From the NCBI GenBank assembly GCA_021792555.1, contig JAJYUL010000011.1, positions 19,228 through 83,227 on the forward strand: DNA of 64,000 nt, read 5' to 3'. The translations under genes were made by a program, and so were the position numbers. The notes below the pieces were generated by a model. It saw only the letters and a program-made list of their open reading frames with translations, made no database searches and was not told where the DNA came from. This DNA is from Pseudomonadota bacterium (lineage in GTDB: Bacteria > Pseudomonadota > Gammaproteobacteria > Steroidobacterales > Steroidobacteraceae). Of this stretch, positions 52,038 to 60,976 are shown piece by piece; the first letter of the stretch is position 1; each line of letters opens with the position of its first letter.

Positions 52038-52665
52038 ATGAGACTGAGCGAAGTCAAGATCCGCGCCGCCAAGCCGGGGGGAAAGACAGTGCAAGCTGTA
52101 CGACGAGAAGGGCCTCTACCTTCTGGTGAAGCCCAACTGAGGACGGCTTTGGCGCTTCAAGTACGTTCACGCCGGGATCGAGAAGCCCCTCTCGTTCGGT
52201 GCCTATCCGGACGGTCCCCTCAAGCTTGCCCGTGAGCCACGGAACACGGCTCGAAAGCTGGTCGCGGCGCACATCGATCCGAGCGCCGAGCGGCATGCGG
52301 AAAGATCCCCTCGAGTGAATACCTTCTCTGCCGTCGCCGAGGAGTGGCTCGAGACCAATTGGAAGTCCCTGACGGAGAGCACCTGGAATCGGGATCGCGA
52401 CCAGCTTGTGAAACTGGTGGGGCCCTATCTCGCAAACCGGCCCATTGCGGACACCGAAGCGCCCGAGCTGCTCGCCGTTTTGAAGTGGCTGGAGAAGAAG
52501 GGGATCCTGGACACCGCACAGCGGGTCCGCGCGGTCTGCGGTCGTGTGTTCCGCTACGCGATCGCCACAGGACGGGCCACCCGCGACATCAGCGCTCACC
52601 TCAAGGGCGCGCTGTCAACAAAGGGGACTGAGAGCTATCCGGCGATTGACGACACGCCGTTCTGA
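52038..52665 (+). pseudogene. Decayed P4-type tyrosine integrase
   Basis: The start reads LSEVKIRAAKPGGKT, the usual beginning of tRNA-targeting P4-type integrases. A frameshift near 52090 is needed to continue with CKLYDEKGLYLLVKPN, and an in-frame TGA follows at 52138-52140. The same frame goes on with GRLWRFKYVHAG...KLVAAHIDPSAER and NTFSAVAEEWLETNWKSLTESTWNRDRDQL, the core-binding domain, and stops after DDTPF. The whole catalytic domain with the Arg-His-Arg-Tyr residues is missing. The gene is thus broken by a frameshift, a stop and a truncation. The element can no longer move on its own. Confidence 0.85.
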
Positions 52666-52978
52666 GCTCTTGCCAGCGCCCCTGATGCCGCTCGTCCCCA
52701 ATCTGCCTCTCGCTCCCAAAATTAAGCGCTTCTACGTCCCCGCCAACACTCGATGTGATCGCTGCGCAGATAGTGAAAACCGAAGTCGGGACGCAGCAGC
52801 TTCGCGGCCATCCGATAGGTGCCGGAGCCTTTGAAATTCGGGAGATCGTATAGTGGGGTCCGCGCGCGATGGAATGCCTGATTTAGGCCGCACGCCTCGC
52901 CAGGGATGGCGGCCGGCCGCCATCCCTGGCGAGGACCGGTCTGTTGATTCGAACGTGCCACGGTTGGCCCGAGTCGCC
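52666..52978. other. Intergenic remnant region with palindrome
   Basis: These 313 bp hold no credible gene. They contain the 40-bp perfect palindrome at 52895-52934 and otherwise look like leftover sequence between the broken integrase and the TonB receptor gene. Confidence 0.5.
52895..52934. repeat. Perfect 40-bp palindrome
   Basis: Two 20-bp arms, CCTCGCCAGGGATGGCGGCC and its exact complement, meet without a spacer. It is 45 bp downstream of the TonB receptor stop. It could act as a terminator (no T-run on either side), a REP-like element or a target of a DNA-binding protein. Confidence 0.85.
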
Positions 52979-55318
52979 TCAGAACGCGTAATTCAACCTG
53001 ATGTCCCACATGCCCGGCGTATTGTAGTAAACCAGCCCAAGCAGGTTCCCGACGCCGTAGTTGACCATCGTGCAGTTCCGACACCCGGCGGTCACGGTAA
53101 ACGGTACATGAGCGGGATCGGCGAACGTCACACTGGCATCAACCAAGGTGAGCGCCGGATTCATGCCACCATTGCCCGGATAGGCGACGGCGGGCCCCAG
53201 TGTGTTGGCGGTGTCGAACCACTGGCTGCTCAGGTGATGTATGGCGATGAAGGGTGTCAGCGTGACATCGTTGAACCGTAGCAGGTAGCTTCCGTCAACG
53301 GTTGCATCCAGGGCGGGTGTGAACACCGGAGTCGCCAGGCTGCCATTCTGCCGAACGATACCGGCGGCGCAGCTCGCGGCTACACCCGCCACGCACTGCG
53401 CCTGCTGTTGGCGAATGAGCGGTGCCGGATCATAGTAGGCGGCTTTCATCGAACTGATGTTCGCGCGTAGCGTAAGCCGATTCGTCGGCCGCCACTCGAC
53501 TGACATCTCCGCTCCATAGCCGTACATGCTTGCACCATTGCTGGTGTCGAAGGAATCCGTGTGCGGATTGTCGTAGAGCAACTGGTCGTTCTTGACGTCT
53601 TCGTAGAAGAACGTGGCATTCAAGCGCAGCCGGTCGGTGGGAGTCGAGCGCCATCCGGTCTCGTATGACCAGACGGTCTCGGGCCGAAAGCTGTTGAAAT
53701 CGACCGGATTGGTACCCGTGAGCCCATTCCAGCCGCCACCCTGGAAGCCCTTGGTGGCCGAAGCGAACACCATCAGGTTAGGCCCAAAATGGTATTGCAC
53801 CGCAAGCCGCGGGGTGAACTGCGTCGTCTTGAGGTGGGTGGGGTATCCGGCGGCCTGGATCTGCGCGGTGTCGTAGCCTAATCCGGCCTGGTTCGGGTGT
53901 GCTGTTACGCCCTTGATCTCGTTGGTGACTCTGCCGCCCAGTGTGAGAGTCAGAGCCCGGGTGACTCTGTAGCTTCCCTGGGCATACGCGGCGAGCGAGG
54001 TTGTGTCGTTCGTGACGTACTGATCGTTGAGCGCGAACGCCAGCGTTTTGCTGAGACCAAGAATCTGACCGTAGTCGTTATGGTTTTTGTCGTAGTACGC
54101 GAACACGCCGGCGGTATAGGTCAATCGCTTCCCGACGATGTCGTGCCACTTGATTTCCTGGGATATCTGGTAGCTATGCAGGTTTTGGTCGAGCGTGATC
54201 TCGCCGGTCGGCACCGCATCGGCCACCGGTAGATAGCCCAGGACCGGGGCGGCATAATCGACCGCCATGCCTTGATGCAGGCCGCGGTATCCGGTAATGA
54301 ACTCCAGCGTGCCTTGCCCAATGTCAAACTGCAGATGGGAGGCAAGACCGTAGCTCGACACCACGACGCCTTGGCCATAGTTGCCCTTCGAGCCCGTCAT
54401 ATACGGGCGCAGCGCCCCGCCCACGACGCTGAATCCGCTGTAAGAGATTCGGGTGCCGTTGGGGCCCGGCTGATTCAAAACGTTGGCCGCATTGTTTCGC
54501 TCGTAATCCGCGGACAGGTCCCAGCGTACGCCCGAGGTGGGCAACAGACGAACCGCTTCGCGTACGCCGAAATTGTTCTTGCTGTTGAGGCGCTCGTGCG
54601 TGGTCAGATCATTGACGTAGCCGTTGCCGGTGATTCCATAAAACGAAGTGCGAGTGAGGATCCTTGAGGAGAGCGGGATGTTCACTGATCCTTGCGCCGT
54701 GACGAAACTCGACAGCGAGCCGCCTATCTGGCCGTAGCCGAGCTGCGTGTCGCCTCCGAAGTGGCGTCGCGGCTGTCGTAAAGTAACCACGATCGCGCCC
54801 CCGGTCGAGTTTCGACCGAAGAGAGTGCCTTGGGGTCCATTTAGAACCTGAACACTCTTGACTCCGAATAGCGCGAAATTATTCGCGTTCTGCCTTCCGA
54901 GGTAGATGCCATCTACGTAAGTCGCGACCTGCGGTTCGAACGTGGGGAAGGCCTGCGTCTGGCCGAGACCGCGGATGTAATACACATTCGCGGAACTCTG
55001 TCCGACATTGTTGGCCGCAAACATGTTGGGGACATATGCGGCCAGATCCTTGGTGGAAGTGATCTGCTGCACGCCGAGCTGATGTGGCGTGAATGCAGTG
55101 ACGGAAATCGGCACATCCTGAAGGTTCTGCGCGTACCGCTGCGCTGTTACCGTGATGGTCTCGAGCGTGCCGCTCACGGGCGCCGCATTCTGCGAGCTCG
55201 CCTGCGGTGCGGGCGGATGCCTCTGCGCGTGGGCCTCGGCCGCTGCGGCAACGGAGCAGAGCGAGCATGCGCCGATGATCGTTGCGACGGTTGCAGAAAT
55301 AATTCTATTGGATGTCAT
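52979..55318 (-). CDS. TonB-dependent outer membrane receptor
   Basis: This is an outer-membrane active uptake channel of 779 residues. A signal peptide (about residues 1-27) is followed by a linker and a TonB-box-like stretch TLETITVTAQRY. The plug domain has DVPISVTAF, YIRGLGQ, PQVATYVDGIYLGR and VQVLNGPQGTLFGRNSTGGAIVV. The rest is a beta-barrel that ends in aromatic Phe (DIRLNYAF), as required for insertion. The wording is of the group common in catabolic clusters of sphingomonad-like bacteria rather than of classic siderophore receptors. It lies in the lower-GC accessory region, so it probably brings in the substrate used by the downstream genes. Confidence 0.9.
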   Translation of the reverse strand: MTSNRIISATVATIIGACSLCSVAAAAEAHAQRHPPAPQASSQNAAPVSGTLETITVTAQRYAQNLQDVPISVTAFTPHQLGVQQITSTKDLAAYVPNMFAANNVGQSSANVYYIRGLGQTQAFPTFEPQVATYVDGIYLGRQNANNFALFGVKSVQVLNGPQGTLFGRNSTGGAIVVTLRQPRRHFGGDTQLGYGQIGGSLSSFVTAQGSVNIPLSSRILTRTSFYGITGNGYVNDLTTHERLNSKNNFGVREAVRLLPTSGVRWDLSADYERNNAANVLNQPGPNGTRISYSGFSVVGGALRPYMTGSKGNYGQGVVVSSYGLASHLQFDIGQGTLEFITGYRGLHQGMAVDYAAPVLGYLPVADAVPTGEITLDQNLHSYQISQEIKWHDIVGKRLTYTAGVFAYYDKNHNDYGQILGLSKTLAFALNDQYVTNDTTSLAAYAQGSYRVTRALTLTLGGRVTNEIKGVTAHPNQAGLGYDTAQIQAAGYPTHLKTTQFTPRLAVQYHFGPNLMVFASATKGFQGGGWNGLTGTNPVDFNSFRPETVWSYETGWRSTPTDRLRLNATFFYEDVKNDQLLYDNPHTDSFDTSNGASMYGYGAEMSVEWRPTNRLTLRANISSMKAAYYDPAPLIRQQQAQCVAGVAASCAAGIVRQNGSLATPVFTPALDATVDGSYLLRFNDVTLTPFIAIHHLSSQWFDTANTLGPAVAYPGNGGMNPALTLVDASVTFADPAHVPFTVTAGCRNCTMVNYGVGNLLGLVYYNTPGMWDIRLNYAF

Positions 55319-55986
55319 GAGACAGATGCCCCCGGGAGCCGCTTGGAATTTGTATTGGCCTTATATCAAATAAAGAAGTGATTTGGAACTGCCGTTTGGC
55401 GGGAGAACTTGTCGCACGGGTGGTGTTGTCTCGCGAGCGTTGGCGAATGGTCTATGGAGCGAACTTGCGGTCGCTGCAGATCTCGGGGTCCCGCCCGGTG
55501 CGTCGTGTGCTGTCTGATGGGTTGTCGCGCCTGAGGCGCATGCAAGTATTCGCATGCCTGTGCGGCTTGCTTCTTATTTTGGCCGCGGACGGCGCCACGC
55601 ACCTGATCGGGCGGATCAGTAGCGGCCTGCGACGAGCTGGCACGCAGTAGGCAAACACTCGCGTGGCTCTGGAGGCACGTGTCGCACGCTTTGCCGAGGT
55701 CCGCGCGTCCGTGGCGTCCGACCGATTTGATATAGCATAGAGACAATATGCGTGATTGGCAAGTCGAGATTGGTGCCGGCGATGGCGTCGAGGTAACGTG
55801 CCGGGACGGCGGTCTCGGCGCGAGCAGATCGGCGGTGCTGGCCATGGCTGCCTGGCGGATCGCGCCGGTCTGCTTGGCATTCGGGCGGGGCGGGAGGTCC
55901 GGCGGCTTGAAGCGTGTCGCGCGCAATGCGGTGAACCGCTTTGTGCGGGCGAGCGCCGCTCCCCAGGGGGCGGCGCTGAGGGTCGC
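55319..55986. other. Long intergenic region upstream of the TonB receptor
   Basis: These 668 bp contain open frames on both strands, but none has a ribosome site, a plausible domain or consistent coding character. The part next to the receptor gene is A/T-rich and carries its likely promoter. A second A/T-rich patch lies at 55725-55765. Decayed coding sequence is possible. Confidence 0.4.
55360..55388 (-). promoter_or_regulatory. Possible promoter of the TonB receptor gene
   Basis: On the minus strand TTCCAA (55388-55383) and TATAAG (55365-55360) are 17 bp apart, 42 bp before the start codon. The -10 is fair and the -35 weak. Confidence 0.35.
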
Positions 55987-56811
55987 TCACCAGCAGTTGG
56001 GGGCGGGGTCTGTTTCGCCCTTGGCGTGGCGCAGGGATTCCGGCAGCACGGGATCGTACTTGGGCCACCAGTGAAATGGTCGCGGTGAGTCGACGTAGTG
56101 CGTTGACAACGGTCCGCCCTTGGTGCGGAAGAAGTAGAGGTTTCCGCTGAGGGTGCCGTAGGGGCCGTGCGGAATCTGCGGCGGCCGCCAGAAATAGGCC
56201 CCGGGCCGCATGACGCCGCGGTTGCCATGCGATTCCCCGCTCAGCAGATACATCTCCTCGACCACCGGATGAACCTCGGCGCGTTCCGCCCAGCGCATGG
56301 GTAGGGTGCCGAGAATCCAACTCTGATCGTGGGTGATGGGATCCTCATACAGCGTCTTGCGGCCGGCGCCGGGGGGGAACTCCGGATGAAATTTGCCCGT
56401 ATACGGCACGGCAAATGCGTCCACGTACTCGACCAGACGTGCCGGATCGTATGTCTGTGCTGGGATCCAGTTCGGTAGATTCGAGAAGAACGTGAGCACT
56501 ATTGCGCCCGTTTCGCTGCTCATGGAGCCCCTCGGGTAACCAGCCGGGAGGTGGGCGTAGGCCTTATCGCCATAGCGTTGCGTGCCAATCGATAATGCGC
56601 CGTGAAGTACCAGAAATTCCTCATCAGCCCCGAGGGCTCCGGTGCGCTCCAGCCGCCAGTGCGGGGGATAGGACACGAGCAGACTTGCCGCTCCGTCGTC
56701 GGGATCGAGGCTGAGGACTTTCAGTTTCACCCCGGGCCGCACGCCCCACAAGTCGTCGGCCGACCAGGGAAGACTCTGGGACTGGACGTACTCGATCCAC
56801 GGTCTGCTCAT
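55987..56811 (-). CDS. Two-domain cupin (DUF4437-like) protein
   Basis: This is a cytosolic protein of 274 residues with two cupin-like halves. The first has LLVSYPPHWRLERTGALGADEEFLVLHGALSIGTQRYGDKAYAHLPAGYPRG. The second has HPVVEEMYLLSGESHGNRGVMRPGAYFWRPPQIPHGPYGTLSGNLYFFRTKGG. His and Glu residues in these blocks could bind a metal. Cupins of this sort are found as dioxygenases, isomerases or ligand sensors, and none can be chosen here. The ATG at 56811 overlaps the stop of the 102-residue gene (ATGA), linking it to that gene and to the methyltransferase; an alternative start lies at 56832. Confidence 0.7.
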   Translation of the reverse strand: MSRPWIEYVQSQSLPWSADDLWGVRPGVKLKVLSLDPDDGAASLLVSYPPHWRLERTGALGADEEFLVLHGALSIGTQRYGDKAYAHLPAGYPRGSMSSETGAIVLTFFSNLPNWIPAQTYDPARLVEYVDAFAVPYTGKFHPEFPPGAGRKTLYEDPITHDQSWILGTLPMRWAERAEVHPVVEEMYLLSGESHGNRGVMRPGAYFWRPPQIPHGPYGTLSGNLYFFRTKGGPLSTHYVDSPRPFHWWPKYDPVLPESLRHAKGETDPAPNCW

Positions 56812-57116
56812 GCTGATTCTCCCGGTGAACATTTTGGCGATTCGGCTCGCAGCGGAACACGTTCATCGCAGGATTCCAAAAGCGTGCGTAATAGCCGCCG
56901 GACCGCCTGATCGGCAGCCTCGCTCGTGCGCCGCTTGAAGCATGCGTCTTCGCCGATGCTCTCGATCTCCCGATCAGTCAGCAGACCTTGAGCGAGAAGT
57001 GCGCCCTGCAGCGCGAGGCGCGCGGTCCGCTCGACATGCAGCTGGCCGGCCAGTTCAAAGATCAATGCTGTCAGGGTCGATGTGTCCAGATGACCGAATT
57101 CGTCTGGGGTATTCAT
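56808..57116 (-). CDS. Unrecognised 102-residue helical protein between methyltransferase and cupin
   Basis: No family is recognised. The protein is mainly helical by composition (LTALIFELAGQLHVERTARLALQGALLAQGLLTDREIESIGEDACFKRRTSEAADQAVRRLLRTLL), with an unstructured C-terminal tail. There is no signal peptide and no membrane segment. It overlaps the methyltransferase stop at its start (ATGA, 57113-57116) and the cupin start at its end (56808-56811), so all three are translated as a unit. This tight coupling suggests a small subunit or chaperone for one of its neighbours. The ATG at 57116 is fixed by the overlap. Confidence 0.65.
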   Translation of the reverse strand: MNTPDEFGHLDTSTLTALIFELAGQLHVERTARLALQGALLAQGLLTDREIESIGEDACFKRRTSEAADQAVRRLLRTLLESCDERVPLRAESPKCSPGESA

Positions 57117-58171
57117 GAGAGTCGCTCCGCCTCCAGCACCGCCCATGGAAAGTGCCATTCGGGGCGTTCGGGCCACCGCAGCGTCGGCAGGCGTCCAGCC
57201 GATCGCTCGTCAAAGGCCGTCCACCTGGGGTTGTGCAGACCCGCAGCGCGGGCCATTGCGATCGTATCAGCGGACATCATTGGCGGCAGGAACGGCTCGT
57301 TGTTGCGCCTGCCGTGCTCGCGCATGGCCAAGTCGCGCAGCGGGTCTCCGGTGAACTGAAAATCCAATATACGCAACAGTCCTCCCGGGGCGAGGAGTCG
57401 GGCGGCCTCTTTGAACACGGCGTCGAGCACCTCTAGGGGCAGCTCGTGGATCAGCATCGTGGCGGTGACCAGTTCGGCCGAGTGCGTCTCGAGGCCGGTC
57501 TCGGCGGCATTCGCCTGCCGAAAGCGAATCTCCAGGCCTTTGGCATTGGCGCGCCGCGTGGCGAGCCTGAGGCACGGTTCGGCGAGATCGATCCCGATCA
57601 CTTCTGCTTCCGGAAAGCGTACCTTCAGGAACCATGTCGACTTGCCGAATCCGCAGCCGAGATCGACGATGCGCCGATAGGGCCGCGCCGGGATTGCGGT
57701 CTCGACGAACAGCCGATGAAACCGGTAGTCGTCGTTTTCGCCCTGCATCACGAGCTTCGCACCGAGTTCGTAGACTTCGGCGGCCGCTGTGCTCGACCAG
57801 ACTCCACCCGGCTGCACATGAATATCCCATTCGGTATACCACGCGGGCAGTTCGAGGTGCGGGTCGACCTCGACGGTGGACCGGCCGCCGTGCGCCGAGT
57901 CGCTCGATGGATCCTCCCGGCGCGCCGCAATCGCCGCGACCGCCGCGCGCCACAGCATCTTCTGCGATCCGCGCTCGAGCCAGGCGAACGGACCGTAGGC
58001 GTTCAGATGATGAACCCGTGCCGCGATCTCGGCCGCATCGGTGGGCTGATTATCGGCCGTGAGCTGGCGATATTCTTCGCAGACCCGTGGGTAGAGGACG
58101 TCGGCCCAGCGTCGGCGCAACATCAGTACAAAGTCCAATTCGGCCTGATTCTCGATCGGTATTTTCGTCAT
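57113..58171 (-). CDS. Class I SAM-dependent methyltransferase with N-terminal extension
   Basis: This is a 352-residue protein. The first 165 residues form an extension of unknown fold (YTEWDIHVQPGGVWSSTAAAEVYELGAKLVMQGENDDYRFHRLFVETAIP near its end). The methyltransferase domain follows: motif I RIVDLGCGFGKSTWFL, acidic residue in VIGIDLAEPC, AAETGLETHSAELVTATMLIHELP (motif IV region) and ARLLAPGGLLRILDFQFTG (motif VI). The substrate is unknown. It lies 21 bp downstream of the MFS gene and overlaps the 102-residue gene, so it is in the middle of a four-gene operon reading leftward. Confidence 0.8.
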   Translation of the reverse strand: MTKIPIENQAELDFVLMLRRRWADVLYPRVCEEYRQLTADNQPTDAAEIAARVHHLNAYGPFAWLERGSQKMLWRAAVAAIAARREDPSSDSAHGGRSTVEVDPHLELPAWYTEWDIHVQPGGVWSSTAAAEVYELGAKLVMQGENDDYRFHRLFVETAIPARPYRRIVDLGCGFGKSTWFLKVRFPEAEVIGIDLAEPCLRLATRRANAKGLEIRFRQANAAETGLETHSAELVTATMLIHELPLEVLDAVFKEAARLLAPGGLLRILDFQFTGDPLRDLAMREHGRRNNEPFLPPMMSADTIAMARAAGLHNPRWTAFDERSAGRLPTLRWPERPEWHFPWAVLEAERLS

Positions 58172-58192
58172 CTCGCACCCGAGAAATGAAAG

Positions 58193-59563
58193 TCAGTACG
58201 TTGGCTGAAGCTCCGCGATTCGCGTGTCGAGCTGTGTGATGGACTGGCGGTAGGCGGAGAATCCCTTCAGCGTGAGCAACAGAGACGGTAAGCCGACGAC
58301 TGCCGCCTCCAGCGCGATCGCGTAACGGAGCGCGGCTGGATTGCCAAACAGCACGGTGATGAGGCCGACCAAGGGAGGGCCTAGGAACTGTGCGATCAGG
58401 CCGATCACCATGTAGTAGATCGCAGTCGCTTGTGCGCGAATCTGTCCGGGCGCCAGCATGACCAGCGTCGCCGGCCCGGCGGCGGTGGCCATCGCCTGAC
58501 CGATCTGCGCGATGAAGAACACGGCAAGGCCATATGCCACGTTCGGCATCAGCGGAAAGGCGACGTACGCCGGAACACCGATCAGCAGTCCTGTGAACAG
58601 GGCGCGCAGGGTGGCGTCCCTGCGTCCGGCCTTGAGGTCCCGGTTGGTCAGATACACCCCGAGCAGCGTTCCGAGCGGGCCGGCGGTGAACAGGATTAGA
58701 CCGACAGCGATGCCGACCTGAGCGACGTTCCAGCCCCATGTGCGTCTGAACAAGTCGACGTTCCAGAATCCGAGCGCACCCATCATCACGTTGCATGAGG
58801 ATGCGACGAACAGTGTCCCGAACGCGCGCCAGCGCAGCGCGATATAAGTTAGTGCATCACGAAATCGAGGCGCATCGAGGGTATGTGCGCCCGCATCGTG
58901 CCGCAGCGGTACTCTGTCGCGCCGGGCGGGCTCGCGTACCGCCAGAAGCAGCACGCTGAGGAGCAGTCCCGGTGCCCCGACTAACACGAAGCAGAGCCTC
59001 CAAGAAGCCAGGCTGCCGACCAGGGGTAGGGAAATGGGCGGCAAATTCTCGATGTAATGCACTAGCGGGCCAAAGAACAGAAACGAAGCGCCCGCACCGA
59101 GAAAGGTTCCCGCCATGAACAGGCTGATGGCACGGGATTGGCGCGCTCGTCCGAAAAAGTCGCCGATGAGCGATACCGAAGCTGGCGCGACGGCTGCCTC
59201 GCCGATGCCGACTCCGAGACGGGTGATGAACAAGGGGATGTAGCTCGCCACCAGCGCCCCGGCCGTGGTCATTGCGCACCAGATGGCGACGCCCGCGGCA
59301 AGGATGAGTCGGCGGTTGAGACGGTCGGCGAGCCAACCGAGAGGAATCCCCAAGAGGGCATAAAGAACCACGAATGCCGGACCGAGCAGCAGCCCCATCT
59401 GGAAGTCGTTGATGTGAAGATCGTGTTCGAGGGGATGAACCAGAAGGCTCGGCAAGAACCGATCGAGGTAGGAGACGATTTGCGTCAGAGTGAGCAGGAT
59501 CGTCACGTACCAGGCATAGCGGGTCGAATGTCCGGGCAGCGAAGCTTGGCGGGAATTTGTCAT
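58193..59563 (-). CDS. Spinster-type MFS transporter of the accessory cluster
   Basis: This is a 12-helix MFS carrier of 456 residues. TM1 has QIVSYLDRFLPSLLVHPLE, the loop after TM2 has GIPLGWLADRLNRRLIL (motif A) and TM4-5 reads TRLGVGIGEAAVAPASVSLIGDFF, as in spinster-like carriers common next to TonB receptors in catabolic clusters. It heads the leftward operon with the methyltransferase, 102-residue and cupin genes. The ATG at 59563 lies shortly before TM1; the frame remains open to 59677 with a basic, unlikely leader. It probably moves the pathway substrate or product across the inner membrane. Confidence 0.83.
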   Translation of the reverse strand: MTNSRQASLPGHSTRYAWYVTILLTLTQIVSYLDRFLPSLLVHPLEHDLHINDFQMGLLLGPAFVVLYALLGIPLGWLADRLNRRLILAAGVAIWCAMTTAGALVASYIPLFITRLGVGIGEAAVAPASVSLIGDFFGRARQSRAISLFMAGTFLGAGASFLFFGPLVHYIENLPPISLPLVGSLASWRLCFVLVGAPGLLLSVLLLAVREPARRDRVPLRHDAGAHTLDAPRFRDALTYIALRWRAFGTLFVASSCNVMMGALGFWNVDLFRRTWGWNVAQVGIAVGLILFTAGPLGTLLGVYLTNRDLKAGRRDATLRALFTGLLIGVPAYVAFPLMPNVAYGLAVFFIAQIGQAMATAAGPATLVMLAPGQIRAQATAIYYMVIGLIAQFLGPPLVGLITVLFGNPAALRYAIALEAAVVGLPSLLLTLKGFSAYRQSITQLDTRIAELQPTY

Positions 59564-59735
59564 GCGAACGATCCGGCGCCGGGCAGTTGCCTGGAGTCGG
59601 CGCGCGCGTCTCCTTGAGCTGAGGTGAATGGCGCAGGCCGATTGGCCGGGCGTGGATTGCTCGGCGTCGCCTCGCAAAGTGATCCGCGCCCGCGCGTGGC
59701 TCGCGCGCCGGGAAAATCTTGATAGGATGTGCCCA

Positions 59736-59750
59736 GTGTGAACATTACAC
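59736..59750. promoter_or_regulatory. Candidate operator between MFS and VOC genes
   Basis: GTGTGAACATTACAC is an inverted repeat with 6-bp arms (one mismatch) around ACA. It lies 22 bp before the VOC start, in the divergent promoter region, and follows a TTGATA hexamer at 59719-59724. A site for the GntR/UTRA regulator encoded at 63.2 kb is one possibility. Confidence 0.4.
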
Positions 59751-59772
59751 GATGTGAGCCAGGTTGCCTGAA

Positions 59773-60690
59773 ATGACTACGAGCACACGCACGCCCGTTG
59801 ATACTCGGCCTGTTCTCGGCACGATTCGTGCGGTAACGTACGTAGTGCCGGACCTGGATCAAATTGAGGCGGCATATGTGCGGCTGCTCGGTTACCGGAT
59901 TGTCGAGCGCTCCCGGGTTGCGCAGACTCAGGCGCTCGCCTGGGGAGCGCCCGGGGTCGCGCAACGGCGGATGTTGACGCTGGGTCCGGCGAGCGGCGAG
60001 TGTGTCTACCTGCGCTTCATTGAAGGCATGGAGGCGAGCGGTTGGACGGCGCTGACGACTTTCGGCTGGAATGCCACGGAATTCGTCGTGCAGGATGTCG
60101 ATTTGCTCGCAGAGCGCCTCGCCTCGGGTCCGTTTGAGATCATCGGACCGCCGAAGCCGCTGAGTCGCTTCCCGATGATTCGAGCCATGCAGGCGCTCGG
60201 ACCGGCCGGTGAATGTTGCTACTTCACACAGGTGGGCGCGGGATCTGGGCTCGAACTCGCGGCGGCGCGCTCGTTCGTCGGACGGGTATTCATCGTCGTC
60301 GCGGCCGGGCCAGATGCGGACGCGCTGTTCGAGCCCTATGCGCGCTTCGCGAATAAACAGGACGCGCCGGTTTCGACTGCCGTGCAAGTGATATCCCGAG
60401 CACACGGACTGCCGCCGGAAACTCTTCACCGGCATGGCCTCGTGCGTCTGCCCACTGGAACGCTCATCGAACTCGACCAATACCCGGCCTCGGCGGGCGC
60501 TCGCCCGGCAGTCTCCGGTGCGCTCGCGGTCGGTATGGCGATGGTCACCTTCGAGGTTGCGGCGCTGGCCGGCTGGCCGCTGCTCGGGCCAGTGGCGAGC
60601 TGCGGGCTGCCGGGGGTTGAGGGACGCGCGGGGTGCCTGCAGGGTGCGGCGGGTGAGCTGATTGAGCTGCTCGAGATCGGGGCAGGATGA
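59773..60690 (+). CDS. VOC-superfamily (glyoxalase/dioxygenase-like) protein
   Basis: This is a 305-residue protein built of vicinal-oxygen-chelate modules. The first begins with RAVTYVVPDLDQIEAAYVRLLGYRIVERSRV and continues to YLRFIEG, with the end of that half at FTQVGAGSGLEL. The second half starts VGRVFIVVAAGPDADALFEPYARFANKQ and ends RLPTGTLIELDQYP. The usual metal ligands of glyoxalases (His, Gln/Glu) are not all evident, so the activity cannot be named. It is divergent from the MFS operon. The ATG at 59773 is preferred to the TTG at 59764. Confidence 0.7.
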   Translation: MTTSTRTPVDTRPVLGTIRAVTYVVPDLDQIEAAYVRLLGYRIVERSRVAQTQALAWGAPGVAQRRMLTLGPASGECVYLRFIEGMEASGWTALTTFGWNATEFVVQDVDLLAERLASGPFEIIGPPKPLSRFPMIRAMQALGPAGECCYFTQVGAGSGLELAAARSFVGRVFIVVAAGPDADALFEPYARFANKQDAPVSTAVQVISRAHGLPPETLHRHGLVRLPTGTLIELDQYPASAGARPAVSGALAVGMAMVTFEVAALAGWPLLGPVASCGLPGVEGRAGCLQGAAGELIELLEIGAG

Positions 60691-60976
60691 GTGCTCGGTC
60701 GGTCTGCGCGGCGCGGTGGTGGACGTGGGCGGTAAGGACATCTCGCTGCAGCGGTGAAAGCCGCGGCAGGCCTGATCGGCGCGCCGCGCTTCGTCGGTCA
60801 CCTCGTGCCGAATTGCCCGCGCTGCGGCGCCGCCGACACAGACACGCCCCCGCGCGCGCGTACAGTCGATCCGGCGCAGCATGGCTAGCCGCCTGATGCT
60901 CGGCCGCTGCCCACCGGCACAGCGGCGCGTGGTTGAGAGTACGGCGTGGATGTGGAAATCCCCGGACATCGCATGC
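60691..60976. other. Convergent intergenic region with possible gene remnants
   Basis: No confident gene is seen in these 286 bp. A 44-codon frame at 60754-60888 (GTG start) contains LVPNCPRCGA, a zinc-ribbon-like CxxC pair, and could be a remnant of a longer protein or chance. Confidence 0.35.

Noticed and set aside
55366..55926. Minus-strand frame upstream of the TonB receptor
   Set aside because: Proline- and arginine-rich composition, no domain, no ribosome site; overlapping frames on the other strand are equally open.
55748..56074. Plus-strand frame of 108 codons overlapping the cupin gene
   Set aside because: It runs opposite to the cupin 3' end and shows no recognisable features.
60754..60888. 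A 44-codon frame with a CxxC pair
   Set aside because: Too short and unsupported to call a gene; noted only as a possible remnant.
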